Shown: positions 9,211-22,900 of the stretch, one piece after another
Layout: each line of letters opens with the position of its first letter
Numbering within the stretch: position 1 is the stretch's first letter
Notes under the pieces: generated by a model
Databases searched by the model: none
Told to the model about the DNA's origin: nothing
The model's input: only the letters and a program-made list of their open reading frames with translations
Translations under genes and position numbers: made by a program
Source of the DNA: Haliclona indistincta
Taxonomy: Eukaryota > Porifera > Demospongiae > Haplosclerida > Chalinidae
Assembly: GCA_964017065.1 (NCBI GenBank)
Contig: OZ024784.1
Span: forward strand, 8,971,152-9,035,151
Direction: 5' to 3'
Length of the DNA stretch: 64,000 nt

Positions 9211-11093
9211 ATGTTCTTCGCCGAGACAGTCTCCGGTGTTTTTAGATGGAGAAATATCAATGGCATTAATCTTCTCAGGGTGGCGCGCTTCGCCATGCCT
9301 GTTCGCCGCCTGACGAGCTCGCCTCGTCGCGCAAGAGGCCTCACCGTAGAGACAATGAACCCCTGTGTTAGAGAGATGGAGTATGCTGTGCGTGGAAAGG
9401 TTCCCATAGAAGCCATGACCATTCAACAAAACCTACAACAGGTAGTTAATACACTGGTAGTCGACAATAATTGGTAGCAGCTACACTAGAGGTGTCATTT
9501 TGTTATCTACAGGGAACCAAGTCCTACCCGTTTCATCGTGTTCTCTTTGCTAACATTGGTGACTGTCATGCCATGGGACAGAAACCACTTACCTTTGTGC
9601 GGCAGTTGCTTGCAGCTACAGTAGACCCTGCACTTGTCAGAGACAATAAGGTGTATCCTCATGATGTGGCAGCCAGAGCAGATAGCATTCTCATGAGTTG
9701 CAGTGGTAACAGTCTTGGTTCTTATACTGATTCAAGAGGAATAACTCATGTACGAGAGAGCATTGCACGTTTTATCAGCCAACGAGATCACATTGAGAGT
9801 AAATCTGACTCAGTGTACCTAGTCAATGGAGCAACTGAAGGGATCAAGGTTAGTACAGCTAGTACTCTACCTGATGCATACATAGCAACTTGATCACTAC
9901 ATTCTTTATTTCTTTAGATGGTTCTAAGCATGTGCCAAATGTACGACCAACCTGCTGGTATAATGATCCCAATACCACAATACCCATTATACACAGCCAC
10001 CATTACTGAACAAGGAGCCTATCCTGTGAGTCTCAGCCCTTTGCTATGAGTGTGTGTTTTACTTGATCTCTTTCACATGTACAGATCAAGTATTATCTAG
10101 ATGAGCCCAATGACTGGGCAATCACTACAGAGGAGCTACAGATGTCCATCAATGCATCACGTAGCTACTGCAAGCCACGAGTAATGGTGGTCATCAATCC
10201 TGGTAATCCAACTGGTCAGCATCTCTCTGAAGAGAACATGCGCAACATCATAAAATTCTGCCACGATGAGAATCTCTTGATTATAGCTGATGAGGTGAGC
10301 TATTGCTGTGGATGTGTAGCATAGCAGTTTTACTATGTATTCCTCTTTGTAGGTATACCAAAATAATGTCTGGACAGAGGAGGTGGAGTTTAAATCATTT
10401 CGCAAGGTTTTGTTAGAGATGGGCCCTCAGTACAGCACAGTGCAGCTAGTTTCTTTCAACTCTACTTCAAAAGGATTTGTTGGAGAGTAAGGATTTTATT
10501 GGTTGAACAACATGGTCAGTCCGTTTACTCTCTCTTTCTCTCTCATTAGATGTGGCATAAGAGGTGGCTACATGGACATGACAGGATTTGATGAAACTAT
10601 AATGGACCAATTCTACAAGCTGGCCTCGACTAAGCTGTGTGCTAATTCTCCTGGTCAAGTTGTCACAGATGTCATGGTCAACCCTCCTCAACGAGGAGAG
10701 CCATCATACGAACTGTTTGAACGTGAGAAAAAGAACATTTTAGACTCGCTGAAGAGGAGAGCCATCACGGTGTATGAAAGGTTCAACAGCATCGATGGTG
10801 TCTCTTGTAACAGAGTAGATGGAGCAATGTATGCTTTCCCTCGAATAGAACTACCAGAGGCCGCAGCAGCAGATGCAGCCAAGGAAGACCCTAACATGCA
10901 GCTCGACGAGTTCTACTGTTTGGAGTTTCTGAGGCAGCAGGGAGTGTGTGTGGTCCCTGGGAGTGGGTTTGGACAGCTTCCAGGCACTTGGCACTTCAGA
11001 ATGACAATACTACCACCAGAACCTGACCTCGATGAGATGCTGACCAAGTTCAAATCCTTTCACAATGATTTTGTCAGAAGATACACCGTCTAA
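9211..11093 (+). CDS. GPT: Alanine aminotransferase (glutamate-pyruvate transaminase)
   Basis: PLP-dependent class I aminotransferase converting alanine + 2-oxoglutarate to pyruvate + glutamate. Recognised by [19 protein letters not shown], the N-terminal signature of eukaryotic ALT, then [21 protein letters not shown] residues (~9690-9750), [11 protein letters not shown] (~10197-10227), IIADEVYQNNVW, and the PLP lysine in [14 protein letters not shown] (~10455-10555, split by an intron). The C-terminus has VVPGSGFGQ and [15 protein letters not shown]. Six or seven exons with introns of ~50-90 nt. The N-terminus is Arg/Ser rich without acids ([15 protein letters not shown] from 9295), compatible with a mitochondrial targeting peptide; ATG 9211 or 9295 could be used. 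Divergent from the gene at 7961-9079 and convergent with RTTN, leaving ~250 bp. Confidence 0.93.
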
Positions 11094-11340
11094 TAACTAT
11101 GCGTACTATAGAAATACTCTCTGATCCCTTCTGTTTCTTCTCCTTTAATTTATCAACAAAGCAACATCATTATTTTTCATTATGGCTGTTGTAATAATTT
11201 TTTTCAAATTTTTGCATGTGACAAGAGATAATCTTATTTTTTCTGTTGTAACAATGATAATGCATTAGTAATTGAACACTTTATTTGATCTAAAAAGTGA
11301 GAGAGAAGATAAGACTGCTGCTGCTAGCTAGTTGTTGCCA
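11094..11340. other. Short convergent gap between GPT and RTTN
   Basis: AT-rich 3' sequence between two convergent stops. It contains AATTTATCAACAAAG and several T-runs but no clear AATAAA for GPT. No gene is visible. Confidence 0.5.
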
Positions 11341-14181
11341 TCACTTACTGTTTGATCCATCGTCTAGTCTATGTGCAGCGTCACGTAGCAGGCGTGGTAG
11401 TTGAGCATGTGCTAGCTGTCCTCTCAACTGTACAACATGTATTGAAATGAACACACTATAGTCAATGTCACCTTAGTGCAGTTATGAAGGAGGGCCCATA
11501 TTGCAGTGGCTGCTACTGACACCAGTTGCAGCTGCTCACACTGCAGACACTGACTGAATATACCAACAATTTGATCTATCGTAGCATAGTGAAAACAATG
11601 GGAGTCGTTAATGAGTGTTATAAACACACCATCAGTAGCTAGTATAGATTTTGCCGGTCCATAGAAACAACAGTTGCGTAACAACAGAGCACATTGTTCT
11701 CTCACACTGCTACCACCAGGTCTCGAGTGTTCTTGCTGGGCCCATATATCACACACCAGCTCAACTGAACCTGGTGAGAGTCTATAGTAATGAAGCATGC
11801 TGCTATGAACATTGACTGACCTGTTTGTCTGATGAACATAGCTTGACCATCTGTTGAGAAGGTGATGCAGACCAGTAGTCTCAACCACATCGAAGAGAGG
11901 CAAGAGCCACCATGTGAGCTGTGCTTCTCCTGCTTTGGATTGAGAGTCACAAAACGAGAAAGAAATCCAGTCTATAGAAAGTGAGAAAACTGGATTTCCA
12001 AATCAGTCTTATCACACTCAGTCTTACTTTTTTCAGTGCTCCTCTCCCTTCATGAGACAAAGAGCTTGTGGCTAAGAGAGAGAAGATGGGGTCAAGTGTT
12101 CTAAGATGAGGACTGACAGTTTTGACATTAATACAGCTCTGATGAGAAGAGAGCAGGTGAACAGCCATTTTGATAATGGAGTGAAGGAGAGAGGTGCTGC
12201 AGTGCTTGGCTGGTGAGACCAATGCTTGGTGTGCTGGGAAAAAAGAACAAGAAAAATAACGTTAGAAGCGAAAGAAGTGCATAGAGTACCTGGCTGATAG
12301 CTAGCTATGAGCACACAGAGTAAGCTGACCACTGTCTGCAATAGCGGCACTCTGACACTGCATGTGGGCCACAGTGTGTGCAACACATCAACCAAACCAT
12401 AGCTCAATGCTGCCTTCTATAAAAACGAAGATATTATTATTTTAAACTAAAACAATACCACCAGTACTTTCATCATTACTAACTATCACTACCTTTGCTG
12501 CTGATGACTGATACAATAGATTTCTCATCAGTTCTAGAGTTGATGTCAACTCTAACAGTTGAGAAGACTAAAGAGAAACAAAAATAGTTAGTGAAACAGT
12601 GAAAGAGCATTGAAAAAGCATACACACCTTCTTCACTTGACGATGTTGACCAACCGATTGTTGACGAATCTTAGTGAGTAGAGCCATTGCACGCTCTATG
12701 GTGGACTCAATGAGACCAGCTAAAGTGTGTGAGAGGTGCATGTAAGATAACAAGTGATGATATCCTACCATCAAGAGCCGCCTGCTTAGCTGATTGACTA
12801 CTGGCTACTAGCAGAGATATGGCAGACTCAACTAGGTCCCCGCATCTATTCTCTCCATCATCTTCTTCTCTCCTAGTGGATAGAGGTCTAGACTGGTGTA
12901 TCAGGACTGTAGCCAGACTCTTGCCAGAATAGTGCCGACCATTGTAACAGCTGAAGAATACACAGACTAGGTGTTTATTAGTGGATCAGTCTAACCTCAT
13001 ACAGTTGAGCTTGCTGGCTTCATGTTCTTGATCCAAACAGTAGCTCATGAAAGAGGCCAGACCATTGTGCATGTTGCTGGGACTGGGTTTAGTGAAGACA
13101 AGGAGAGAACACAACAGCTTTAGACATCCCTTCATCAGTTGGTGAGAGGCTGACTCCATGCACTCTATAATCAACCCTGATACACAACCAAGTGATGCTC
13201 TCAACCATCTCTATAACCTCTTCCAGCTTACCAGCAAAGCAGTGCCAGTGTTTCACTAGAGCACTGAACACAGACAGTTGGTCATGATGCTTGTGTGATA
13301 GTGCAGTAATTACACTGACCACCTCACAACACAGCTGCTGAGAGTGACGCTCTGAGAGAACACAATCATCTTTTATCAAAACTTAATGCTTTACTCACTT
13401 GATATATTGTGCAGTTGCTGTCTGAGGTGCAAGAGACCCACTAATCTAACAGCTTCATCCTCCTCTCCTCTCATCAAGCATTGCAGCAGTCTCAGAGCTG
13501 AGCAATACAGCTCCACCCACACACACACAACATTTAGGCTGAATTCAGATAGGTAAGATAACTTGAGTTATAATGAGAGTGCTTACTGGAGTACCTGATA
13601 CTGTTGTTGCTGCTGTTGTAAGCCATTATGATCATTCTCAACCAGTCCTCACTCAGCAGCCTACACACCATTATAGTGAATGTGTTGTGCCTTTATACAG
13701 TCTAACATACCCAAGAGCAGCGCTGGAGAGGTCAAAGGTCATCGAATTTGAGTTGAATAGATGTGGATATACAGCGGCACAGTTGCTGATGAACCGCAAT
13801 AATGAAGAGAGGACAGGAAGATGACTGGAACAGACAACCTTTGGAAGACAACCATCACTACTAGTCCCATCTCTTTCTGGTCCGTTCCTCATGTTGCTGG
13901 TGGTGGTTTCAGGAGCATTCATTGCCTTCTCCACTGACGCTGCTAGTTTGTCAAGGTAGCTCTTGACAGTACAAAGCATGTTGGTTTGATCAAAGATAGT
14001 GTCAAGTGCTTCAGCTCCTATCAGAATCTCCTATACAGCATAAACACTATGAATGTGCAGGTACTGTATAACAAGAAATTTTGCAAATGAGTACCAATAT
14101 CCCCATTTGGCACATTTGCTACCACCCACTATACTAATGCACTTGCACAAACACTGTATAATAACCAAACACACACGCACA

Positions 14182-14222
<41 letters not shown>

Positions 14223-17200
14223 AAACACACAAACACACACACACATACTCACTCCATGCTCATCTTGGTAGTGTAATAGAGCATTAATGACTTGCTGATC
14301 ATGACACATCAGATTACTGAGCACACATAATACCTAACAAGACAAAGAGTCAATAACACTACTACCACTACTGCACTGAACACATACTTGCTCCTTGACC
14401 AGAGAGCTCTCTTTATCATGCAGTGCCATATCCACACACGCTCCCCACAGCCCAAAACTGTGCATTCCCTGCCACACATTGACAGCCATACCTGCTGACA
14501 ACTGCTGGGAGCAGAGCAGAGAGAGAATAGAGTAGCCGGCACAGCGAACCTGAGAGGAGAGAGCAGGATGAAGGAGTGAGAGACAGGTCCAACCTCAGTC
14601 TCTCTGTCAGTGAGTAATGAGTGCAGCCATGTCATGTTCTCATCAGGTGGTGTTCCCAGTACCCAATGCTGCAACCACTCCTACACACACCAGAGAAATA
14701 AACCGAGACAAACAAGAATGAGACCATACCCCAGTGCAGTTGTTAGTTGAGAGGAGAGTATGAAGGAGATGAGAGAGGATGAGGGCAGACTGTCTGGTAG
14801 CTTCTTTGCCCATGAATGATGAGAATACTGTACCTCTACCAGTGATGAACATCCACAGCACCTGCTCATGAGATGGTAAAGGTTCCACCATATTATCTAT
14901 GGTTCCAGTGAGGTTATGCTCCTACACTCACTTCTTGTAGTGATGTGAGTAGCTTGAAACAATTAGAAATCCATTCAGGTCTTAACGGCTTACCACAGTC
15001 TCTATTTTAAAATACACAGTGGGTAAAACTGACATTAACTGCACTACACGAGATACCTTGCAGCAACTGATGTATGTAGCAGACAGGAGAGAGTGTGATG
15101 GAGAAGTGACAAATCATGATGATCAGGGATAGCTGCCTTTAGCAGTAGTCGATGGCAAATCTCAAGTATAGCAGACAATGAAGTAGAAGAGATGCTGATA
15201 TTAGTGATAGAGTTGCACTGCTGGAGCAACACTGTGAGTAGCTTTAGGACAGCAAGCTGTAGGGTTCTGAGAGAAAGAATGATTTATAATTACTGAACAG
15301 CGGGTAAATTTTGAAGTTAAAATTTTGGTGAAAAATGGCCCAAAATTCATGTTAAGGCAATTTCAACTGATACTTAGTTCATTTTGTTGAGTTAATATTT
15401 AGCAAGAGCTCAACGATTCACCAATTTAACAAAATTTGTTTCCACCAAAAATTACCCGTTAGAAACAACAGTGCACCTGTCATTGTATCCATCACCATCA
15501 TCACAGTGTAACAGAGACACACACACACCCTCAGGTGCTGCCATCATGTCAACCAGCCACACCAAGTCCTCGTCCTCCACTAGTAATGGAAGAGGAAGAG
15601 AAAGGAGGCCAAACAGGAAGGACAGAATGGTTGACAGCAGTGAGGAATTTGCTGGAGTATGCGGTCTGGTGGAAGAGAGATGCTGTTTTACCAGCACTCT
15701 CACACATTGGGAAAGAGAGAAGTCTTCCCAAGAGTGATCTGTTTTTCGTGAGCAAGGCAGTAGGCAAGTCATTCGCAGGAGCTGAACTAAGTGTTGTGAT
15801 GCTTTACTACTGACAGTATTAGAAGTGATATCACGAGAGAGAGTGGTCACTGCTGTGGTCAGGTTAGAGTGACGCAACGTTGCTAGATCAAAGAGAACAC
15901 AAGCTTTCCTATCAGGAGAAAGAGATGCCAGAAGATGTTTCAAGGCATCTTCTTCTGTTTGAGGGATTCCATTGTGAGCAGAAACAATCCATCTGATGCT
16001 CAATCGATGCTGGACAGGGTCAGAGAGAAGTAAAGATTTGTCCAATAGTGGTGGGATATGGTGAGGAGACACAGCTACCAGTGGATCAACTGGAAACGGA
16101 AACTGGAGACTAGACAAAGAGAAAGATAACAAGTAGTGTCTACTTGACTCACTGTGGTAGCAATTGTTCAGGTAGAGCTAATCTCCTCTCAGTGTTTGGT
16201 GAGTGTGTGTACTGAGCTACACTAGAGAAGGAGAGGCATGCCAGCAGCCGTGTGCAGCTACCCACCACCTTGCTGTCATCAGGATATGATAGAACACCTG
16301 AGCGCAACAAGCATACATCATCATTATACGGAACTAGCACTCACACTTTATAGTATCAACCACAAGTGATTCGTTGTGCAGTAGAGAGTCTCTGACACTA
16401 GGAGAAGAGTGAGCTAGCAGTGTGAGGCAGGAGAGACAGGAAGGGACCATAGGGTCAGGGTCAACAGCTTGGTGATGGTTCTTCAATGATTGAGTGAGTA
16501 GAGGAAGGAGACCACACTCGAGAGCAGCGGAGTGAAGAGAGTAGTCTAGACAGGGAGGGAGATCACTAACTCATCACAGGCTCTACAAGACTGCAGTGTG
16601 TCATACCATGCAGCACTATAATCAACTGTTCTAGAGCTGATGCTCTCATGCTGGACTCCAGTGTAGCTGAGCTGATCACAGCAATCAGGTTAGACACGTC
16701 TCCTGCCTACACAACAATGAGGAGACTTAAAGTATAAATCGAGATTATGTTAACCGCTACAACAGAGCCATGCTTTTCAATTTACTTTGAATTTAGTAGA
16801 AATGGTGACTTGAGGTGGTAACAGACAGGAGGACTGTAGTATATTGTGAAATGTCACTGAAGATTGTGCTGACAAGAGAAGCTGTTTCATAGACTCATCC
16901 TCAGCTAACAGTAGACTAGAGAGATGAGAGAATGCCTTGGGCCTTATTCTGAGGAGATAAGTAAGGGTAGTAGAGTTCACTGTAAGCTAGGCACTACATA
17001 CTCGTGATTAGAGGAGTAGAGCATTCGTATGTAGCTGTACAGTCTATGAGGAAGAGAGCAAGATCTCACTATACTGAGCACCTGGTCTCTCAGACATATG
17101 CAGGACGAGGAAGAGAGGCAAGCCTGGAGAGAGAACACATGTATCTGCATGAAATGAACTATTGCAGACTACCTCAATGTAGGGCAATAAAGTCATCATC

Positions 17201-19848
17201 TGTTTCCTTGTCTCCTTGGTCCATTTCCCCTCAGAGTTAGCCAGTAGGTCCAGTAGCTGAGAGAGAAGAATGTGCGCGTGTCCAGCTACCTCCTTCCTGC
17301 TGGAGAGGACTCCATGACAGAGCAGCTCCCTCACAAACACATCATCACACAGTGAGTGAACAGCATCAGGTACAGCACTAGACCAGTTAGTCTGCATTGA
17401 GCAACACTCATGTGTACGCATCACATACAGTCATGCTTTATCATACTTTTACACATTCATAAGCTGTTTTGACAACTTCACTAGAACCATGAGCAAGTAG
17501 TGACAGGAGAATTGTTCTCTTTTTCTTCCACCTGGCTTCCTTAACCTGCTCAATACTGGATGCAGAATGAGTCACAGTCAGACATACAAGTATAAGGATT
17601 GACTACTCACAGTGGTTGCATACACAGTGAGACGGCTGTGTTCACAAACTCATTGTTGCAGTGAAAATACAGTCCTTGTAGACCCTTACTGACCATAGCC
17701 AAGTCATCATCTGCTTGTTGAGTGCCTTTGCTACTCATTACTGCTGACAGATGGTTAAAGGAGTCAGCCATTCTCGCCTCCATAGTGTAGAGCTTTAGAA
17801 GGTAATCAGGCATAGCAAGGTTGTAGCATAGGACAGTGTTTGCTGTACCTTGTAGTAGCTAGGATTAGTGAGTTTGAGATAGGGCAGAAGAAAAGATGAG
17901 TAAGGAAGTGACATAGTGAACACAGGAGCAGTGGCTAGGTCCCTAATGAGAGAGGACACATCTGAGGAGAGCTGCGCATCAGCCTAAAGAAAAAAGATGA
18001 CTGTGACATCAATAATACATCAATAGCACATGACCTGATCTACAGGAACAGTCGTGTGGATTATTTGTGCGAGTGAGTTTGTTAACACAGTAGTCACAGG
18101 ACAGAGAACTTGCAGCAATGGTTCTGTAGCTACTGTACTTTCTCTCACTCTGCGCAGCTTGGAGACACACTGTGAAGTAGTGGATGCTAGACACTCTAGC
18201 AACTGAGAGACAAATAGAGGTTCATGAGAATTATATCTCTGTACCTGGTTTACATGCGCCATCTCTTCCTCTTTCTGATGCTGACAAACAGTGACCAGCA
18301 AGTCTGTGGTTATTGTAACCAGCTGCAATATGGTGGCTGTGGTGTAGCTTGCATTTGCATCCTCTTTCTCACCCAACCACGACAGACAGACATGAAGGTG
18401 ATGGAGAAGAAGAGGAATAGAGGTGAGGAGTATAGAACAACTGAAGTTGATCAGTGTTAGTTGCTGTGATACGAGATATTGCAGTGCGTCAGATGAGAAT
18501 GATTCAAGAGCAGACGCTTCCGACACTGTGTCAGTGGGATCTGCTGAGGGCTTGTGATTATCTATTGCAACGAAGACTGTAGTGATAGCATAGCGGCTAA
18601 TCACAGACTGACCTACACTTCTTCTATCTCCCATCCCAGAAACAAGAGGATTTATCATCACCTTCACTCTCTTCCTCACCACTCTCACTATCTCCTCCAG
18701 GCACTCCAACACTGCAACACAGCAGTCACAATCCTTCTCAGTCAAGAGTGAGAGCAAAGCTTGTACAATGGCTGGTCTTTGCAGAAACAACTCAGCTGGA
18801 AAATCACGCACGAGGACATCACACACAAACTGACATGTGTCCGAAATACGCTTTCCTCTCTCAGTCTGTAGACGACTGCGAAAACAAGTTATCATTGTAC
18901 TAAAACACTGTTCACATACTTGACAGTAGTTGCTATCACTTGAGTATCAACTATAGCTAACTGTAGCCACGGCAACTGAGACCAACCACCTGTAAACACA
19001 GTAATAACTTCACCACACACTCTCTGATAGCACAAACCTATCCATCTATCTTTTTCACTAGTAGTTACAGCAGTAGATGAACAGGATGACAGACATTGCT
19101 GCTGCTGCATCCAGCCTGCTTCACTAGAGCTAGTAGACACCATAACAGCAGCAGGGTCAGGGATGGTTGGAGTACTAGTCTGTGCATGTTCCAAGTGTTG
19201 CTCTGGTGTGTTGTGGGAATAGTCAGTGGTAGCCACACCCATTCTTGATCTCCACCCACCGCTGGAACCAGTGGGAGCATAGCTACCAACATCACTAGTA
19301 GACACTGAGCTGAACACAGAAGAGGAAGAAGAGGAGATGGCTTGGTTAGCTACTGCTGCCTTTGGAAGCTTTAGCAGGTTCTCCATGATATCATCCAAGA
19401 TGGCACGTAGAGGCTCCTCCTTTAGGTGTGGTCTGAGCTGTGTTAAAAACTCAGTTGCTCCAACACTGACCAATGTTTCAGCAGCCGCATCATGCTGTGT
19501 ATACGTAGAAATTCAATATATATAATGTGAGTTCACTAGTGACACACACACCTCTGACAGTTGGCACAAGAGGGAGAGGGCGTGAGTCTCACATGACCAT
19601 TCATTGAAGTTGAACCACTCCAGCAAGTGAATCAACAGCTGTCTCTCGTGAATAAGCTCAGCTGTTGAGACAAGTCCGTTTTGTAGCTTGAACAATAAAC
19701 TCTTGAGAGCACGACTACGAACATCAACTAGAGGGTGGTCTGAACAAAAATAATGGTGAACAATCACTGCACATGCTTGGAGAACTTACTTATTTTTTGA
19801 AAGAGGTCAGCTAGTTTTTCTCTGGAACTTTCTGCTAAATCATCCATG
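11341..19848 (-). CDS. RTTN: Rotatin (RTTN), centriole/basal body armadillo-HEAT protein
   Basis: Large helical-repeat protein required in vertebrates for centriole elongation, cilia and left-right patterning. The identifying part is the N-terminus. Exon 1 ([19 protein letters not shown], start 19848) is followed by [30 protein letters not shown] and [19 protein letters not shown], which align with the conserved rotatin N-terminal domain (human IRERALKSLLCKI, LLEWFNF, DVGAVEFLSKLRP). A Ser-rich low-complexity linker (~19250-19350) and a string of Leu-rich helical exons then run for ~7.5 kb, ending [15 protein letters not shown] at 11341. I count more than 30 short exons with introns of ~40-100 nt; individual boundaries in the middle are not all certain. 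A CA-repeat lies in one intron (14160-14250). Divergent from INTS2 by ~106 bp and convergent with GPT. Human rotatin is ~2,200 aa, and this locus is of matching size. Confidence 0.88.
14160..14250. repeat. (CA)n microsatellite in an RTTN intron
   Basis: A run of AC dinucleotides with scattered AAAC interruptions at about 14165-14247. It produces spurious Thr/His and Val/Cys ORFs on both strands. Confidence 0.95.
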
Positions 19849-19954
19849 GATAACAGCTACACATACAGCTGGTACCGGTGCAGGATTGAGCAAACCAAGA
19901 CGAGTTTATTTTAACCCTCAAATTTCCCGCGTCTGAGCCGGTTCGCGCGCGCAT
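19849..19954. promoter_or_regulatory. RTTN/INTS2 bidirectional promoter
   Basis: A gap of 106 bp between the divergent start codons. It contains AATTTCCCGCG (~19920-19930), matching the E2F core TTTCCCGC, next to a CpG-rich GGTTCGCGCGCGCATG. A shared promoter is inferred from spacing; E2F use is a hypothesis from the word alone. Confidence 0.55.
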
Positions 19955-22900
19955 GTGCAAACCACCAAGATGCAGCAAAGAAGTTTGAGTCCAGAAGTGT
20001 TTGCTGCCATTCGTGCTGGAGATGTGGCAGAACTCTGGAAGTCTCCGAGAAACCATCTACGTCCTTTTCTACCCTACCTCGTTCGCATATCCTCTTCCTT
20101 GTCGTCCGCTTGTGGTGCCACGTGGAGCAAACAACGACTCCTCCTACTATCACTTCTCGCTGAAGTTGAGGAGGTCAATGAAGTGAGAAATTACCTTGAT
20201 CTTGACTTTTCTGAGCTCAAGCATGATGCGGTAAAAGAACAGCAATTGTTACATAAGCTTCATCCTGGAGAGAGCAGGCCGAGTGAGAGCAGTGTGCTGG
20301 CAACTGGTGTGTCTAGTGGTCTAATGGTGGACTATGAGCGATCAGGATGCATGAGAAGATCTCGACTAGTGCTCAGTGAACTGCTTAAAATACTGCACCA
20401 GGTAACAAAGAATGCTGGGGTGGTACCATATGATTCCTTATCATAGGATGACTCCAGCAGACCATTCCAGTCAGTCCAGTTAGACTTGTTTGAGTGTGAG
20501 GCTCTCATGGATGAGGTCGGGGACACCATGTGCATTGTAGCTGCTGGTAAGATTATTAATTGGTCATTTCCATAGACTGTCTCTTTTGTTGTAGAGCTAC
20601 CAGATTTGCTACCTGTCACTGTGTTGTCCAAGGCTCTCCTGAGACTCAAGAAAGGGTCTTACTTTATATGCAAATTATTGGGAAATATGCCTAGCTGCTT
20701 TGATAAAGGTAGTCTTAATGTGTGCATTAACTTGTAATAAGAACTTCTCTCCCAGTTATAAGTTTCTTTGTGGTCAATGCTGGGTCACAGGATGACATTA
20801 CTCTTGCAGGAAGAAGACGAGCCAAGGCAGTTATTGATCTGCTGTCTATGTGCCCTGCCAGTGCTCCTCATGTTCAATGGCTGACCTATACCAACCATAA
20901 GCTACCCAGTGTAATGATCTCAATAGCTCTTTATGTTGAAAAGCAGAGAGAAATGGACAAGGTGACTGGAAGTGAAGTGGACAAGAGTAAGTTGGGAGGG
21001 GTAGTCTCTCTCATCAACAATGTTATTATTCACGGCGATGATGCAACAAGACTCTGGTTTGCTCAGTACATTAAAAACATGCAACACAAGGTATGTATCA
21101 CTACACATGCACCATTGGTTATTCTCATGTTTAGAGTCGCCGCCAACGCTCATCGGCAATGACTGCATTGCGCAAGTACCTGATGGGAAAACTAGTTCAC
21201 TACATCAAGAAAGGTGCAGGGCAACTTAGAGCTGAATCCACTCCAACTGACATGGATGTGGTGCTTGATCCGGTTGAAGAGAACGGTGAAAATCAGTTTG
21301 AAACCAAGTCAGTGAAAGTGGAGGATGATGAGGAAGAGATGGTAACTGTTGATGCTAGTGGAGAGGTGATGGAGGAAGAAGAAGAGATGGATACAGAGAA
21401 GCTTGCTGCAGCAACCTTGGAGCTTGTTGGACAAATGGAGATAGAGATTAGTGACCAGGATGCTGGAGGAACAGAGTTAGTGAGCACTAAGACGGAGGAT
21501 ACTGCTGCCATTAGTGAGCCTCCACTAGCATCATCAACCATATCATCAACAAGTATAATAACAACAACGACGACAACACTAACAAGCAGCATTGAGCCTG
21601 TTACTGCTGCCAGTGATGATGGAGTTAAGAAACAGGTAAACACTTGCTTATGCTTATTAAGATCAATACTTGTCTCTCTATCTATTTATTCAAGGCTCTT
21701 CCTGGTCGAGGAGGGCATCAAAGGAGACGCCATTCTTCTGTTTTATTTGATAGCATCGACTTTCCTTCTCTCTCTCTTGTCCGACCTTTCTCAGATTCTG
21801 TTGTGACCGAATTGATGCACCTGATGAGGATATGTTGTGGACTCAAGGTTCATGCATACATGTTTCTTACTGGAGATGAAACGGCTGCTCTGTTGCGCCT
21901 CATCACTTGCACGTGTCCACCGTTTTCACCAGCCGGTGTGAAGTTTGTAGAAGTTGCCTTGTGTGTTCTTCTGGCTTGTCCGTTCTTGATAAGGTACTGC
22001 AGCTTCATCTTGCTCACACATACCCATGTTTGTTGTTGCAGCTCTGAAGAGTGTGAGAAAGCTGTTGTTCACTGGTTACAGTGGTTACTAGACAATCTAC
22101 CATCTTTTGAAAGGTACCGAAAACACTATTTGAATGCTGTGTGTTATTTGGATCTACTTGCTTTCCACTCAGTGCGTGTCCCTCTCACCGTTGCTATGGT
22201 GACATGCTGTTGTTAGTAGCAATACATCTACAGGATAAGCAGCTAGGTCAGATAGAGGACCTTATCACCGCTACGCTAGAAATGAAGATCACTGTTAGTG
22301 ACTATAGTAATGGTAGTGGTAATACTTTATTCCTTACTAGAACCTACCAAGATCAGCTCATTTTTCAATCCTTAGAGAACAGTTTTTAAAAGTGTTCACA
22401 GACAAGGTTCACCTTTTTAATTTATGGTCATGTGACATGCATTTGCTTATCAGGTAGTTTGCTCTCATGCTGTCAGTGTGTCACCGACCACTTGTCTTAG
22501 TGGTCAAATGACAGGATACCTGCCTGTGCACTGCATACTACAGCTAATGAGGTCCAAAGTGTTCAGAAAACACGGAGTATCGGTCAAGGTTTGTGAAGAT
22601 GTTTACTCTTAAGGTGGCGGTGCACTTAATTAATATTCAACACCGACGCAACGTGTGTTTTATTAATAACTAGACTTTATAACTACAGCGATTTACATAA
22701 CAGTATGGGGGAAATAATACATGAAGCGTCTATGGCTGCTATCTCGACTGTCCAGCTATAGATTGACGCGCTTCAAGCGCAGCAGCATGCAGCGCCATCT
22801 TGCGCACAGACATACAGAGCGAATTTTCGTAATACGATCTAGATTTTTTGTTAAAGAATTTTTTATGGTCTAGGTTTGCTGTTTTGCCACGTTAGCAAAG

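Noticed and set aside
9087..9429. Minus-strand ORFs of 111 and 83 codons opposite the GPT start
   Set aside because: Shadows of the GPT first exon and promoter; no motif.
13573..13979. Open frames on both strands within RTTN
   Set aside because: The minus-strand frame is RTTN exon; the plus-strand frame is its shadow.
14031..14324. ORFs of Cys/Val and Thr/His repeats on both strands
   Set aside because: Produced by the CA microsatellite in an RTTN intron.
15452..16132. Plus-strand ORFs of 88 and 92 codons opposite the RTTN exon
   Set aside because: Antisense shadows of a real, Leu-rich RTTN exon.
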